A stretch of DNA of 64,000 bases from JACDAL01 sp963849115 (GTDB lineage Bacteria; Actinomycetota; CADDZG01; WHSQ01). Location: assembly GCA_963849115.1 (NCBI GenBank), contig CAWKGK010000010.1, positions 12,939 to 76,938 on the forward strand. Direction: 5' to 3'. The position numbers and the translations under genes were made by a program. Below, one piece after another: positions 23,393 through 31,556 of this stretch; position 1 is the first letter of the stretch; each line of letters begins with the position of its first letter. The notes under the pieces were generated by a model. It saw nothing but the letters and a program-made list of their open reading frames with translations. It ran no database searches and was not told the origin of the DNA.

Positions 23393-24003
23393 CCGACGCG
23401 TCCATCCCCGACGCCGTCTCGCCGATCGTCGGCTGGCGCTACTGGAACCTCGATGAAAAGGGTGTCCTCAAGTCCACCGTGGTCGAGGACCGCTGGGAGC
23501 CCAGGTCGCCCAAAACGGCCATCTGCAGGCCGCTTCCGGGACAGCTCGATCACAAGCACGTTCCGCACCCCTCGCCGCACGCATCCTGCACCTGTGGCTG
23601 CTACGCGGCCAAGGACCTCGAGAGCCTGCGCAAGATCGTCCGTTTCATCTATACGAATCGGCTGATCGTGGGGGAGGTCTCGCTGTGGGGCCGGGTCATC
23701 CCCGCCGAGCACGGGTTTCGCTGCGAGTTCGCCTACCCGAAAAAGTTGTTCGTCGTCCCGGAAACCTTCAGGAACGGGGACCAGGCGATCGAGATCGCAG
23801 CCGGACTGGGTCGCCTCTACGGCGTCGAGGCCGGTCTCATGGCTTTCGACAAGAGCCGTCCGGTGCGCTACGCGGGCACGCCCGCGCTGGCCCCGCGCCA
23901 CCTTGCGTTCAAGGTTCTGATCACCTGGAGCATCCTCGGACTGCTCTTGACCGGGGTCAGGCTGCTGGTCGAACAGCTGGCGATCAACCCCCTCGGCCCC
24001 TGA
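23389..24003 (+). CDS. Conserved hypothetical protein with Cys/His-rich motif and C-terminal TM
   Basis: The 204-residue protein has 'SPIVGWRYWNLDEKGVLKST', a potential metal site 'HPSPHASCTCGCYA' (three Cys, two His), 'GEVSLWGRVIPAEHGFRCEF' and a predicted TM helix near the end ('FKVLITWSILGLLLTGVRLL'). The GWR.W....C.CG.YA....GEV.LWG.V pattern recurs in actinobacterial hypothetical proteins, but the function is unknown. The start GTG overlaps the stop of the upstream 37-aa gene, so the pair is translated together. A dispersed hairpin repeat follows the stop. Confidence 0.8.
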   Translation: MTDASIPDAVSPIVGWRYWNLDEKGVLKSTVVEDRWEPRSPKTAICRPLPGQLDHKHVPHPSPHASCTCGCYAAKDLESLRKIVRFIYTNRLIVGEVSLWGRVIPAEHGFRCEFAYPKKLFVVPETFRNGDQAIEIAAGLGRLYGVEAGLMAFDKSRPVRYAGTPALAPRHLAFKVLITWSILGLLLTGVRLLVEQLAINPLGP

Positions 24004-24056
24004 GCACGACTTTTCACTGCAGTCCGCGCGCTCAGCGCGGGTTCTGGCGCAAAGAT
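24004..24056. repeat. Dispersed hairpin repeat, copy A
   Basis: CGACTTTTCACTGCAG..CTCAGCGCGGGTT..GG.G.AAAGAT is shared with 25373-25426, with about 42 of 50 positions alike. The core CCGCGC-GCTCA-GCGCGG can form a stem. This copy sits between the 204-aa gene and the orphan sensor gene. Confidence 0.7.
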
Positions 24057-24082
24057 GAGCCCGGCCCTCGCTGGCCCAATCC

Positions 24083-24100
24083 GTAACGCTTCCGTGACGG
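24083..24100 (+). promoter_or_regulatory. Motif GTAACGnnnnCGTGACGG upstream of orphan sensor 1
   Basis: GTAACG-CTTC-CGTGACGG occurs 54 bp upstream of this gene. The same 14 fixed bases with the same 4-nt spacer occur at 36624-36641 upstream of its paralogue. It is a candidate shared regulator site. Confidence 0.5.
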
Positions 24101-24153
24101 AGGTGGGGGATGCTCGCGCCAGTTGACGGTCGCCGCTCGGACGTGATGCGCAT

Positions 24154-25371
24154 GTGCAAACGACCATGGGAGTGACCCTGAGTCCCCGAACAGGGTGGCC
24201 GGGCATGTCGGCATGGGCGCTGTGGGCGCTGGCCATGCTCGGCATCGCGGGGACCATCTGGCTGCATCACTTGCTGCACCGGGCGGGCCGGCCCGACCTG
24301 ATGACGCTGGACCCCCTCCTCGTCGTTGCGCTCGTGAGCGCGGCGACGGTGGGACTGGTATTGGCGCGCCGCCGACCGGGTCACCCGGTGGGCTGGCTCC
24401 TGCTGGCCGTCGCCGTGTTCCTCGGCGCGGACGGGGTGATCTCAGGATATGCGCCTTACGGACTGGTGGTTCGGCCCGGCGTCCTCCCGGCCCCCGGCTG
24501 GGTGGCCGCGTACTACCCAACCTTCGCCCTGGCGGCGCTGGCTTGCATCGGCTTGGTCTCGCTACTGACTCCGACCGGATCGCCACCTTCGCCCCGCTGG
24601 CGCTGGTGGGTGTGGGTTGCCGCAGCTGCGCCGATCGTCAACCTGGTCATGGTGACACTCGCACCCAAGCCGTCGGCCTCTGACTTCCAGGCGCTTGCGA
24701 GCCCCGGCGACTTCACCGCCTATGGCGGGATCGTGCTGGGCGCTCACCGGGCCGTGTTGGCGGTCACCGCCCTAACCGTGGGGGTGGGAGCGGCATCTCT
24801 GGTGGTGCGCTTTCGCCGCTCCCGCGGCACCGAACGCCTGCAGCTGCGGTGGGTGGCGCTTGCTGCGGCGCCCATAGGCCCCCTAGCCCTCGTCGGCGTG
24901 GCGGCCGACACGATGGGATACACGTCGCTGATCGGCGACGTGGCGGTGCAGCTCTGCCTCGCGCTGCTGCCGGTAGCCATCGGTGCCGCGATCCTGCGCT
25001 ATCGGCTGTATGAACTGGACCACATCATCAGCCGCGCGCTGGCATACGGATCCCTCACACTCCTGCTTGCCGCCGGATACGTGGCTGTGGTTCTGCTACT
25101 TGGTGGAATTCTGGGGCGGGAGTCGAGCCTCTCCGTGGCGGTGGCGACTCTGGCGATGGCCGGCCTGTTCCAGCCTGCCCGCCGCCGCATTCAGGAGGCG
25201 GTCGACCGGAGTTTCAACCGCCGACGCTACGACGCTGCTCAGACCATCGAGGCGTTCAGCGAGCGGGTTCGACAGGATGTCGACCTTGAACGCCTGATCG
25301 CCGACCTCTTAGCGGTGGTCGACCAGACAATGGAGCCCGCCCATGAGTCACTATGGCTGCGACCGCCTTGA
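24154..25371 (+). CDS. Orphan multi-TM 'sensor' protein lacking a kinase domain (1)
   Basis: The 405-residue protein has about nine to ten helices and then the signature cytoplasmic piece 'AILRYRLYELDHIISRALAY', 'GLFQPARRRIQEAVDRSFNR', 'RRYDAAQTIEAFSERVRQDV', 'VVDQTMEPAHESLWLRPP'. In actinobacteria this module is the N-terminal half of sensor histidine kinases, but here the protein stops before any DHp/ATPase domain. It is presumably a membrane signalling or receptor component acting with a separate effector. A paralogue lies at 36667-38154. It is flanked by two copies of a hairpin repeat. Confidence 0.82.
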   Translation: MQTTMGVTLSPRTGWPGMSAWALWALAMLGIAGTIWLHHLLHRAGRPDLMTLDPLLVVALVSAATVGLVLARRRPGHPVGWLLLAVAVFLGADGVISGYAPYGLVVRPGVLPAPGWVAAYYPTFALAALACIGLVSLLTPTGSPPSPRWRWWVWVAAAAPIVNLVMVTLAPKPSASDFQALASPGDFTAYGGIVLGAHRAVLAVTALTVGVGAASLVVRFRRSRGTERLQLRWVALAAAPIGPLALVGVAADTMGYTSLIGDVAVQLCLALLPVAIGAAILRYRLYELDHIISRALAYGSLTLLLAAGYVAVVLLLGGILGRESSLSVAVATLAMAGLFQPARRRIQEAVDRSFNRRRYDAAQTIEAFSERVRQDVDLERLIADLLAVVDQTMEPAHESLWLRPP

Positions 25372-25372
25372 G

Positions 25373-25426
25373 GGCGACTTTTTCACTGCAGCCGGCGCTC
25401 TCAGCGCGGGTTGTGGTGAAAAGATC
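25373..25426. repeat. Dispersed hairpin repeat, copy B (overlaps ABC exporter 3' end)
   Basis: TTTTCACTGCAGCCGGCGCT and AGCGCGGGTTGTGGTGAAAA form an imperfect stem of about 20 bp. The sequence matches 24004-24056. The stop codon and last codons of the minus-strand ABC exporter gene (25401) lie inside it. It lies between convergent genes, so it may act as a terminator. Confidence 0.75.
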
Positions 25427-27236
25427 GTGAGGGTAGCTGCGTGTTGCCCAGCCAGCTCTCATAGAGGTCGGTGTAGCGGCCGCCCAGTGTCAGGAGCTCG
25501 ACGTGGCCACCTTGCTCGACGAGCCGACCCTGATCGAAAACGAAGACCCAGTCGGCGGCCTCCGCCGTCGAGAGCCGATGAGCGATCGTCACGGTCGTAC
25601 GCCCTTCGGACAGTCGTCTGAGTGCCTCCGACAGTGCTCGCTCGGTCTCGGGATCGACTGCGCTCGTGGCCTCGTCGAGGATCAACACCGAGGGCTCGGC
25701 GATCTGGGCGCGCGCCAGGGCGACCATCTGAGCCTCCCCCGCCGAGAGATCCTCGCCCCGCTGGCCCACCCGGGTGTCGAGCCCCTGCGGCAACCACTGG
25801 AGCCAGTCCTGTAGCCCCAACTCGTGAAAGGCTGCCGCCACGTCGACTGGGCTCGCGTCATGGCGGCCGTAGGCGACGTTGGCCCGAATGGTGCCGTCGA
25901 AGAGAAACCCGTCCTGCGGAACCATGCGAATGGCGCGCCGCCGCGCCTCCGGCGCCACGGTAGTGAGATCGACACCGCCGATCAGGATGCGCCCGGAGGT
26001 GGGGTCGGCGAGACGCGAAAGAAGCTTGGCGAAGGTCGTCTTGCCGCAGCCGGTCTCGCCGACGATCGCGACATGGGCCCCAGCAGCCACGTCCAGATCG
26101 ATACCTCTGAGCACTGGGGGGCCGCCCGTGTAGGAGAACTCGACCGCGCGCGCCTCGATCGAGAGCTCTCCCTCAGGCAGAACCACGCCCGGCGAGGGCT
26201 CCTCCAGTCCGCGAGGAATATCGAGGACCGCGAGGACCTTGCGCCAACCCGCGATGGCGGTCTGGGTCTGGTCGAAGTTCTCGGCCATCTCGGCCAGCGG
26301 AAAGGTCAACAGATTGACGAGGAACATGAACGCGACCAGTCGTCCCGAACTCAGCCCCCATGAGGGGCCGAGAAGCACGCCTACCGCCACCACCGCGCCC
26401 ATGGCCACCGCCCCGAAAAAGTTTCCCGACGGGAACACCATGGCCTGGAACTTCATGGCCCGCATCTGCGCCCTGTACTGGCGATCGATGGCGCCCTTGA
26501 GGCGGCGGTCGATGCGCTCGTCGAGGCCGTAGGCGCGGACCACGTCGGCGCCCATGACGCTCTCGGATATCTCCGACAGAGTCTGGCCGACCCGTGTGCG
26601 CACGAGGTCGTAGGAGGACAGAAGGTTGACCTGCAACAGCCGCAGGATCAGCGCGAGGGGAGCAATCGCGACCAGCACGATCAACGTGAGCTGCCACGAG
26701 TACAACGCCATGAGGGCGAAGGTCCCGACTATCAAGACCGATCCCGTGATCCACGACACTCCGGACCACTCGAGGAAATGGCTCAGCGTGTCGACGTCGG
26801 CGGTAACCCGCGCCACGTACACGCCTCTCTTCTGCTCAGTCTGTTCGGCGATGCTGAGCGAGTGGATGTGGGCGAAGACCCGCACCCGCAGGTTCCTAAG
26901 GGCCCGTTCCGAGGAGGTGGCGAGGCGAGCGAAGGCGGCTCTGCCGGCAAAGTAAATGGCGCCGGTGACCACGGCCGTGAGCACGCACGCCCACATCACG
27001 AAACCAAGGCGCGGCTCCTGGTCGCCGCCGAGCCCGCGATCGAGAACCTGCTGAATCAACACCGGCAGAGCCAGGGACCCAATGGTCGAGACCACTGCCA
27101 ACAAGACCGTGTAGAGCATCCCCGAGCGCAGCTCCGGCGACTCGGCCAGGCCTCTGCGCAGGACCTTCCAGGCTCCGTCGAGTGCCGGCGAGACCTCGGG
27201 GTCCTCGGCCGAGGCCGGCCGCATACTCCGCATCAC
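25401..27236 (-). CDS. ABC exporter half-transporter, subunit B (degenerate signature)
   Basis: The 611-residue type IV exporter half has six TM helices (about residues 40-330) and an NBD with Walker A 'IVGETGCGKTTFAKL', Q-loop 'MVPQDGFLFDGTIRANVAYG', signature LSAGEAQ (instead of LSGGQ), Walker B 'VLILDEATSAVDPET' with catalytic Glu, and H-loop 'VTIAHRLSTAEAADWV'. With its partner (27233-29029) it should form a heterodimer exporting a lipid, peptide or drug. Its start overlaps the partner's stop by 4 bp. The C-terminal codons (SRSFHHNPR) run into a dispersed hairpin repeat. Confidence 0.92.
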   Translation of the reverse strand: MMRSMRPASAEDPEVSPALDGAWKVLRRGLAESPELRSGMLYTVLLAVVSTIGSLALPVLIQQVLDRGLGGDQEPRLGFVMWACVLTAVVTGAIYFAGRAAFARLATSSERALRNLRVRVFAHIHSLSIAEQTEQKRGVYVARVTADVDTLSHFLEWSGVSWITGSVLIVGTFALMALYSWQLTLIVLVAIAPLALILRLLQVNLLSSYDLVRTRVGQTLSEISESVMGADVVRAYGLDERIDRRLKGAIDRQYRAQMRAMKFQAMVFPSGNFFGAVAMGAVVAVGVLLGPSWGLSSGRLVAFMFLVNLLTFPLAEMAENFDQTQTAIAGWRKVLAVLDIPRGLEEPSPGVVLPEGELSIEARAVEFSYTGGPPVLRGIDLDVAAGAHVAIVGETGCGKTTFAKLLSRLADPTSGRILIGGVDLTTVAPEARRRAIRMVPQDGFLFDGTIRANVAYGRHDASPVDVAAAFHELGLQDWLQWLPQGLDTRVGQRGEDLSAGEAQMVALARAQIAEPSVLILDEATSAVDPETERALSEALRRLSEGRTTVTIAHRLSTAEAADWVFVFDQGRLVEQGGHVELLTLGGRYTDLYESWLGNTQLPSRSFHHNPR

Positions 27237-29029
27237 CGCCCGGCCCTCACCCTCGATGTCCCGGCCCCCAGCTCGTACGCCCGCACCATTGCCTCGTAGG
27301 GGGCGAAGCTCATTAGCTCCTCGTGCTTGCCGGACGCCTGGATCCTCCCGCCCTCGAGGAACAGGACGCGATCCGCCAGAGCGATGGCCGAGACCCGGTA
27401 TGCGATCACTATCAGCGTCGTGTTGAGCTCAGCTCGCAAGCGATTGAGGATCGCCGCCTCGACCGTGGGATCGACCGCCGAGGTGGCGTCGTCGAGGATC
27501 AAGAGACGCGGCTTTCGAGCCAGGGCCCGCGCCAAAGCGATCCGCTGGCGCTGTCCTCCGGACAAGGTCACCCCCCGCTCTCCGACCACGGTGTCGTAGC
27601 CCTCCGGAAGCGCCCTGATGAAGCCGTCGGCCTGCGCCCGGCGGGCGGCCTCCACAACCTCTTCCTCGGATGCCTCTGAGTCCAGCGCGATGTTGTCTTT
27701 CACGCTGCTTGCGAACATGAAGCTGCGCTGGAACACGACCGCGGCGCTTTGGCGCAGATGACCCGGCGCGACCTGACGCAGATCGATGCCTCCGAGCAGG
27801 ATCGTGCCTTCATCCGGGTCTGCGAGACGCACGAGCAGCTCTGCGAGTGTGCTCTTGCCCGAACCGGTCGGGCCGACCAGCGCCACCGACTCGTTGGCGG
27901 CGACCTCGAAGCTCAGATCCTTCAGGACGCGGTGCTCGCCGTAGGAGAAAGCGAGCGCGCGCGCCGACACACCCACCGGCCCTGAGGGGAGGTCGGCCGC
28001 CTGCTCCGGGGTACCCAGGGAGGACGGCTCCACAAAGATGCCTTGGAGGCGCTCCCGGCCCACGACCGCGCGCGGTATCAGCGCCAGCACGAAGCCGATC
28101 ATCCGCATGGGAAAAGCGAGCAACTGGAACAAGCTCACCAGCTGAACCAGCGTTCCCACCGTCACGGCTCCCGTGGACAGCCGCCACGCCCCCATTGCCA
28201 GCAATGCAATGATGCCGAGATTGGGGACGGTCTCGAAAGCAGGCTCGAAACTGGCTCTGAGCCTGCCCATGCGCACGCGCTCCTGCTCCAGCGCGGCAGC
28301 TTTTTGGTCGAAGCGGGACACCTCGGAATCCTCACGACCGAGGGTCTTGACCACCAGCGCGCCGTCGATGCTCTCGTGCGCGACCGCCGACACCTCGCCG
28401 ATGGCCTGCTGCGCCGCGGTTGCCGCCGGCTCGACGGTCCGCCCGTAGAGGCGGTTCAAGAGCCCGAGAAGCGGCAGGATCACCAGCCCTACACAGGCCA
28501 GCAAGGGATCGGTGAGGACCAGGGATATGACTGCGAACAGAACAAGGAAGATCACGGTCACCGAGAACGGAACCGGATTCAGCACGTCGGTTGCTGCCTG
28601 TACGTCGGCCTCCGCGTGAGCGAGCAACTCGCCGGCGGGTCTCGAGCGGTGGAAGGCAAGCGGCAGGTCCCGGTAGCGCTCGATCACCCTGGTCCTCAGG
28701 GACGCCTGCATCCTGTAGGAGGTCATCCCTGCGAAGTAGCGGCGCAGAACGATGGCACCGGCGCGCACCGCGACCACACAGACGAGCGCCACAACTCCTC
28801 CCCACAAGGTCCTCGGGTCCACTCCCGATCTGAAAGCTGGATAGATGATCTCGTCGGTGACGCGGCCCAAGATGATCGTTGAGGCCACGGTGGCGGCCGA
28901 GTACAGCACCCCGCCGATCAGCGAGATCGCAAACGGGAGCGGGTGCATCCTGACGTAGGACGCGATGATCCGAACCCCGCGCCCAAAAACAGAGCGTTGT
29001 TCTTCGTTGCGGCGAACCTCAGCGCGCAT
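27233..29029 (-). CDS. ABC exporter half-transporter, subunit A (degenerate Walker B and H-loop)
   Basis: The 598-residue type IV exporter half has six TM helices and an NBD with Walker A 'LVGPTGSGKSTLAELL', canonical signature 'VTLSGGQRQRIALARALAR', Walker B 'LLILDDATSAVDPT' with Asp in place of the catalytic Glu, and Tyr instead of the H-loop His ('LIVIAYRVSAIALADRV'). This pairs with the LSAGE signature of subunit B to make one degenerate and one canonical ATP site, as in asymmetric exporters such as TM287/288. It is the first gene of the pair; five GAATC repeats lie upstream. Confidence 0.92.
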   Translation of the reverse strand: MRAEVRRNEEQRSVFGRGVRIIASYVRMHPLPFAISLIGGVLYSAATVASTIILGRVTDEIIYPAFRSGVDPRTLWGGVVALVCVVAVRAGAIVLRRYFAGMTSYRMQASLRTRVIERYRDLPLAFHRSRPAGELLAHAEADVQAATDVLNPVPFSVTVIFLVLFAVISLVLTDPLLACVGLVILPLLGLLNRLYGRTVEPAATAAQQAIGEVSAVAHESIDGALVVKTLGREDSEVSRFDQKAAALEQERVRMGRLRASFEPAFETVPNLGIIALLAMGAWRLSTGAVTVGTLVQLVSLFQLLAFPMRMIGFVLALIPRAVVGRERLQGIFVEPSSLGTPEQAADLPSGPVGVSARALAFSYGEHRVLKDLSFEVAANESVALVGPTGSGKSTLAELLVRLADPDEGTILLGGIDLRQVAPGHLRQSAAVVFQRSFMFASSVKDNIALDSEASEEEVVEAARRAQADGFIRALPEGYDTVVGERGVTLSGGQRQRIALARALARKPRLLILDDATSAVDPTVEAAILNRLRAELNTTLIVIAYRVSAIALADRVLFLEGGRIQASGKHEELMSFAPYEAMVRAYELGAGTSRVRAGR

Positions 29030-29048
29030 TGGCTACTCCAGTTGAGTC

Positions 29049-29082
29049 GAATCCTCGAACGAATCGAATCCGGAATCGAATC
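29049..29082. repeat. Cluster of five GAATC pentamers upstream of the ABC exporter operon
   Basis: GAATC occurs at 29049, 29061, 29066, 29073 and 29078, 20-53 bp upstream of the exporter start codon. It could be an operator for an unlinked regulator or simple-sequence expansion. Confidence 0.55.
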
Positions 29083-29128
29083 GAGGCCCCGCCGCGGCCA
29101 TCAAAAGAACGACCGGGGAATTACAAGT

Positions 29129-30034
29129 CTATCCGGAAGGCGAGGTCGAACTCGCGGGTATCGGAACTAAGTCTGCCGGGGGAGAGCTTTCCCTCCGGGA
29201 GACGAACACGAACGCAACGCCCCACAGAATCGCGAGCACGGCCCACAGGCTCCCCAGCGCGGAGGCATCGGCCGGAAAGACGAGCGAAGCGACTCCGTAC
29301 AGGATGGTCACCGCAGCGGTCGACCAGGCGGTGATGGGCCAGCCGGGCGGCCTCGACGCAGCGATGAAAGCAGCGCCAATGATCGACAGCGCAAAGGCAC
29401 CCATCGCCGACCAATGCCCGTAGTGCTCGATGGCCTCCAGCGCCTCCCCCGACGCGGCCCCCCTGAGGGCCCTATCGACCTCGGCGTCGGTGGCGTTTTC
29501 GGGCAGCGAGTCGAACACCTGAGGGGCGATCCGGCCGGCCTCCCGTGAGACGCTCAACTGATCGACCGCAAGGATTAGCAGGGGAACGGACGCAAGCGCA
29601 GCCATGCCCAGCAGCAGTGGGCTGGGAGCAAGGGATGGTCGCAGCACCTGGGACCGCGCGGGATGAAAAAGGACTATGAGGAGGGGCATGACCACGAAAA
29701 CGATCATGGTGGGATCTCCCTGGCCGGCCACCACCGCCAGCACGACAATCGTCGTTGCCAGGGGAAGCACTATCTGATACATCGCCGCGATCTTGCTGTG
29801 AGGGCGACGTAGCTGCGCCACCAAACCCACGAAAGGAAGGACGAAGAGGGCTCCGAAGGAGATCTCATGCACCTTGTGTGAGACCTCGTCCGGTCCGAGC
29901 TCCACGAACCAACCCAGGACGAGATAGGGAAAAGGGGTGAGCAGGGCGGTGAACAGGATAGATACAAGCACCAGGACCACGAAGACGACCCGCCTGGCGA
30001 CGGGCAGAGCTGAGCGTTGCTCTGTGGCTTCCAT
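29129..30034 (-). CDS. Hypothetical integral membrane protein (about eight TM)
   Basis: The 301-residue protein has helices at 'VVFVVLVLVSILFTALLTPF', 'ISFGALFVLPFVGLVAQLRR', 'IVLPLATTIVVLAVVAGQGD', 'TMIVFVVMPLLIVLF', 'LLLGMAALASVPLLILAVDQ', 'GAFALSIIGAAFIAASRPPG', 'AAVTILYGVASLVFP' and 'GSLWAVLAILWGVAFVFVSR'. Between helices 5 and 6 is a soluble loop with 'ALEAIEHYGHWSAMGAF'. No family recognised. It is on the same strand as the ABC exporter but separated by 94 bp containing the GAATC cluster, so probably independent. Confidence 0.75.
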   Translation of the reverse strand: MEATEQRSALPVARRVVFVVLVLVSILFTALLTPFPYLVLGWFVELGPDEVSHKVHEISFGALFVLPFVGLVAQLRRPHSKIAAMYQIVLPLATTIVVLAVVAGQGDPTMIVFVVMPLLIVLFHPARSQVLRPSLAPSPLLLGMAALASVPLLILAVDQLSVSREAGRIAPQVFDSLPENATDAEVDRALRGAASGEALEAIEHYGHWSAMGAFALSIIGAAFIAASRPPGWPITAWSTAAVTILYGVASLVFPADASALGSLWAVLAILWGVAFVFVSRRESSPPADLVPIPASSTSPSG

Positions 30035-30152
30035 GTGCTCACCATAAAGCCGCCCCTCAGCCGGCTCTTTGCCAGATCAGGGGCGGATTCCGCACGTTTC
30101 CTGACACAACGCCAGGCTCAGGTGCGGGGGTTGTACGCCGGGCGGGGCAGGC

Positions 30153-30872
30153 CTAGCCCGCCGTGCCGTCGGCCAGCAAACGAGGCCCGGCGTCGCAGAG
30201 GTCCAACACAGGACACTCAGAGCACAGGGGCCGGCGTGCGCGGCAGGTTTGGCGGCCGTGCACGATCATCGCTACGTGCAACTGATAGCGCAGGCCTGAG
30301 GGGATGCGGGGGCCGAGCTCCCGGCTCGCCCCTTCGGCGGAGGTCTTGGCCGACACCCAACCCAGCCGCCCGACCACTCTGTGTACGTGGGTGTCGATGG
30401 GGAACGCGTCCCGCTGCATCGCGAAGGCCAGCACGCAATCCGCCGTCTTGGGGCCCACCCCGGGCAACGACCGCAGGTAGGCGTAGACCTCGTCGTCGGC
30501 CAGGAGCTCGAGGCCGGACAGGTCGACCCGGCCTTCCCGCTCGAGAATCTCGTCGAGAACCGCCCTGATGCGCGGGGCCTTGAGCCGAGCCAGACCTCCG
30601 GGGCGGATCGCCTCCTCGATCTCGTCCAAGGAGGCCTCGGCGAACGCGTCCCAGGACGGCCAGCGCTCCTTGAGGGCATGCCAGGCCCGCCCCGAATTGA
30701 TGTCAGAAGTGTGCTGCGAGAGGATCGTTCCGACGAGGCAGTCGACGATGGGAGCCTTCTGTTGCGCCTGGATCGGCCCGTATGTCTCAACAAGGCGACG
30801 ATGGACTGCTCGGATCCTTCGTGCCGACGGCCACTCGTTGCTCTGACGCCTCGCTAACGAAGAGCGTGTCAT
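30153..30872 (-). CDS. nth: Endonuclease III-like DNA glycosylase/AP lyase
   Basis: From ATG 30872 the product is 239 residues. It carries the HhH-GPD fold with 'SLPGVGPKTADCVLAFAMQR' (catalytic Lys in the hairpin) and 'FPIDTHVHRVVGRLGWVS' (catalytic Asp), and the [4Fe-4S] cluster loop CX6CX2CX5C ('CRARRPLCSECPVLDLC'). It should excise oxidised pyrimidines and nick abasic sites in base-excision repair. Many actinobacteria have a canonical nth elsewhere, so this may be a second, divergent paralogue. It is divergent from the histidine-phosphatase gene. Confidence 0.85.
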   Translation of the reverse strand: MTRSSLARRQSNEWPSARRIRAVHRRLVETYGPIQAQQKAPIVDCLVGTILSQHTSDINSGRAWHALKERWPSWDAFAEASLDEIEEAIRPGGLARLKAPRIRAVLDEILEREGRVDLSGLELLADDEVYAYLRSLPGVGPKTADCVLAFAMQRDAFPIDTHVHRVVGRLGWVSAKTSAEGASRELGPRIPSGLRYQLHVAMIVHGRQTCRARRPLCSECPVLDLCDAGPRLLADGTAG

Positions 30873-30926
30873 CCAAACGATGCGAGGACGGCGTCGAGCA
30901 ACAACAGCCCTTTTATGCTCCCGGTC

Positions 30927-31556
30927 ATGACGTCGCAGCTTATCGTCGCCCGGCACGCCGAAACGAAATGCTCCCGGGCCGGCGTGCTCAACGGCGACCC
31001 GTCCAAACCATGCCCACTGACAACTCGCGGCCTCCAACAGGCAACTGAGATGGGGCGCAAACTGGAGAGCACGCCACTTGACCTGTGCATTACAAGCGCC
31101 TTCGAACGGACAAGGAAGACTGCGTACATCGCCTTCGGCGGGAGAGACCTAACGCGCGTCGTCGAGCCTCTTCTCAACGACCCCGTGCTTGGAGCGCTCG
31201 AGGGCCTCGATGTAGAACGCCACCGAGAATGGTTTGAGCAACATGCCTGGGACCAGGCGCCTGCGGGAGGAGAGAGTCAGCTCGAGGCTATCTCTCGCTT
31301 CGTAGCGGGATGGAGGCGAGTCCTCGAGCAGCCAGAGAACGCCGTTGTCGTCATAGGACACGCTTTTCCGATAAGTCTCGCGCTTACCCTTGCATCAGGT
31401 GAGAAGCCTGCACTGCGTCGACGGTATGAAGTAGAGGTCGACGTGGCACAACTCACGACCCTCGACGTGGTTGCCCTCGATAAGGGTTTGAGATGTGCTC
31501 AGGCCGCTCTGAGCGAACTATCGATCACGTCTGGCCGTTTTCGTCACCGTCGTTAG
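30927..31556 (+). CDS. Histidine phosphatase (phosphoglycerate-mutase-like) family protein
   Basis: From ATG 30927 the product is 209 residues (an ATG at 30915 is also possible). Branch-1 histidine-phosphatase motifs are present: 'SQLIVARHAETKCSRAGVLN' (RHAE instead of RHGE; His is the phospho-acceptor), 'PLTTRGLQQATEMGRKL', 'CITSAFERTRKTAYIAF' (second Arg) and 'VVVIGHAFPISLALTLASGE' (second His). It is cytosolic, with unknown substrate. It is divergent from the endonuclease III gene (54 bp gap) and overlaps the convergent ribA-ribD fusion by about 30 bp at its 3' end. Confidence 0.87.
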   Translation: MTSQLIVARHAETKCSRAGVLNGDPSKPCPLTTRGLQQATEMGRKLESTPLDLCITSAFERTRKTAYIAFGGRDLTRVVEPLLNDPVLGALEGLDVERHREWFEQHAWDQAPAGGESQLEAISRFVAGWRRVLEQPENAVVVIGHAFPISLALTLASGEKPALRRRYEVEVDVAQLTTLDVVALDKGLRCAQAALSELSITSGRFRHRR

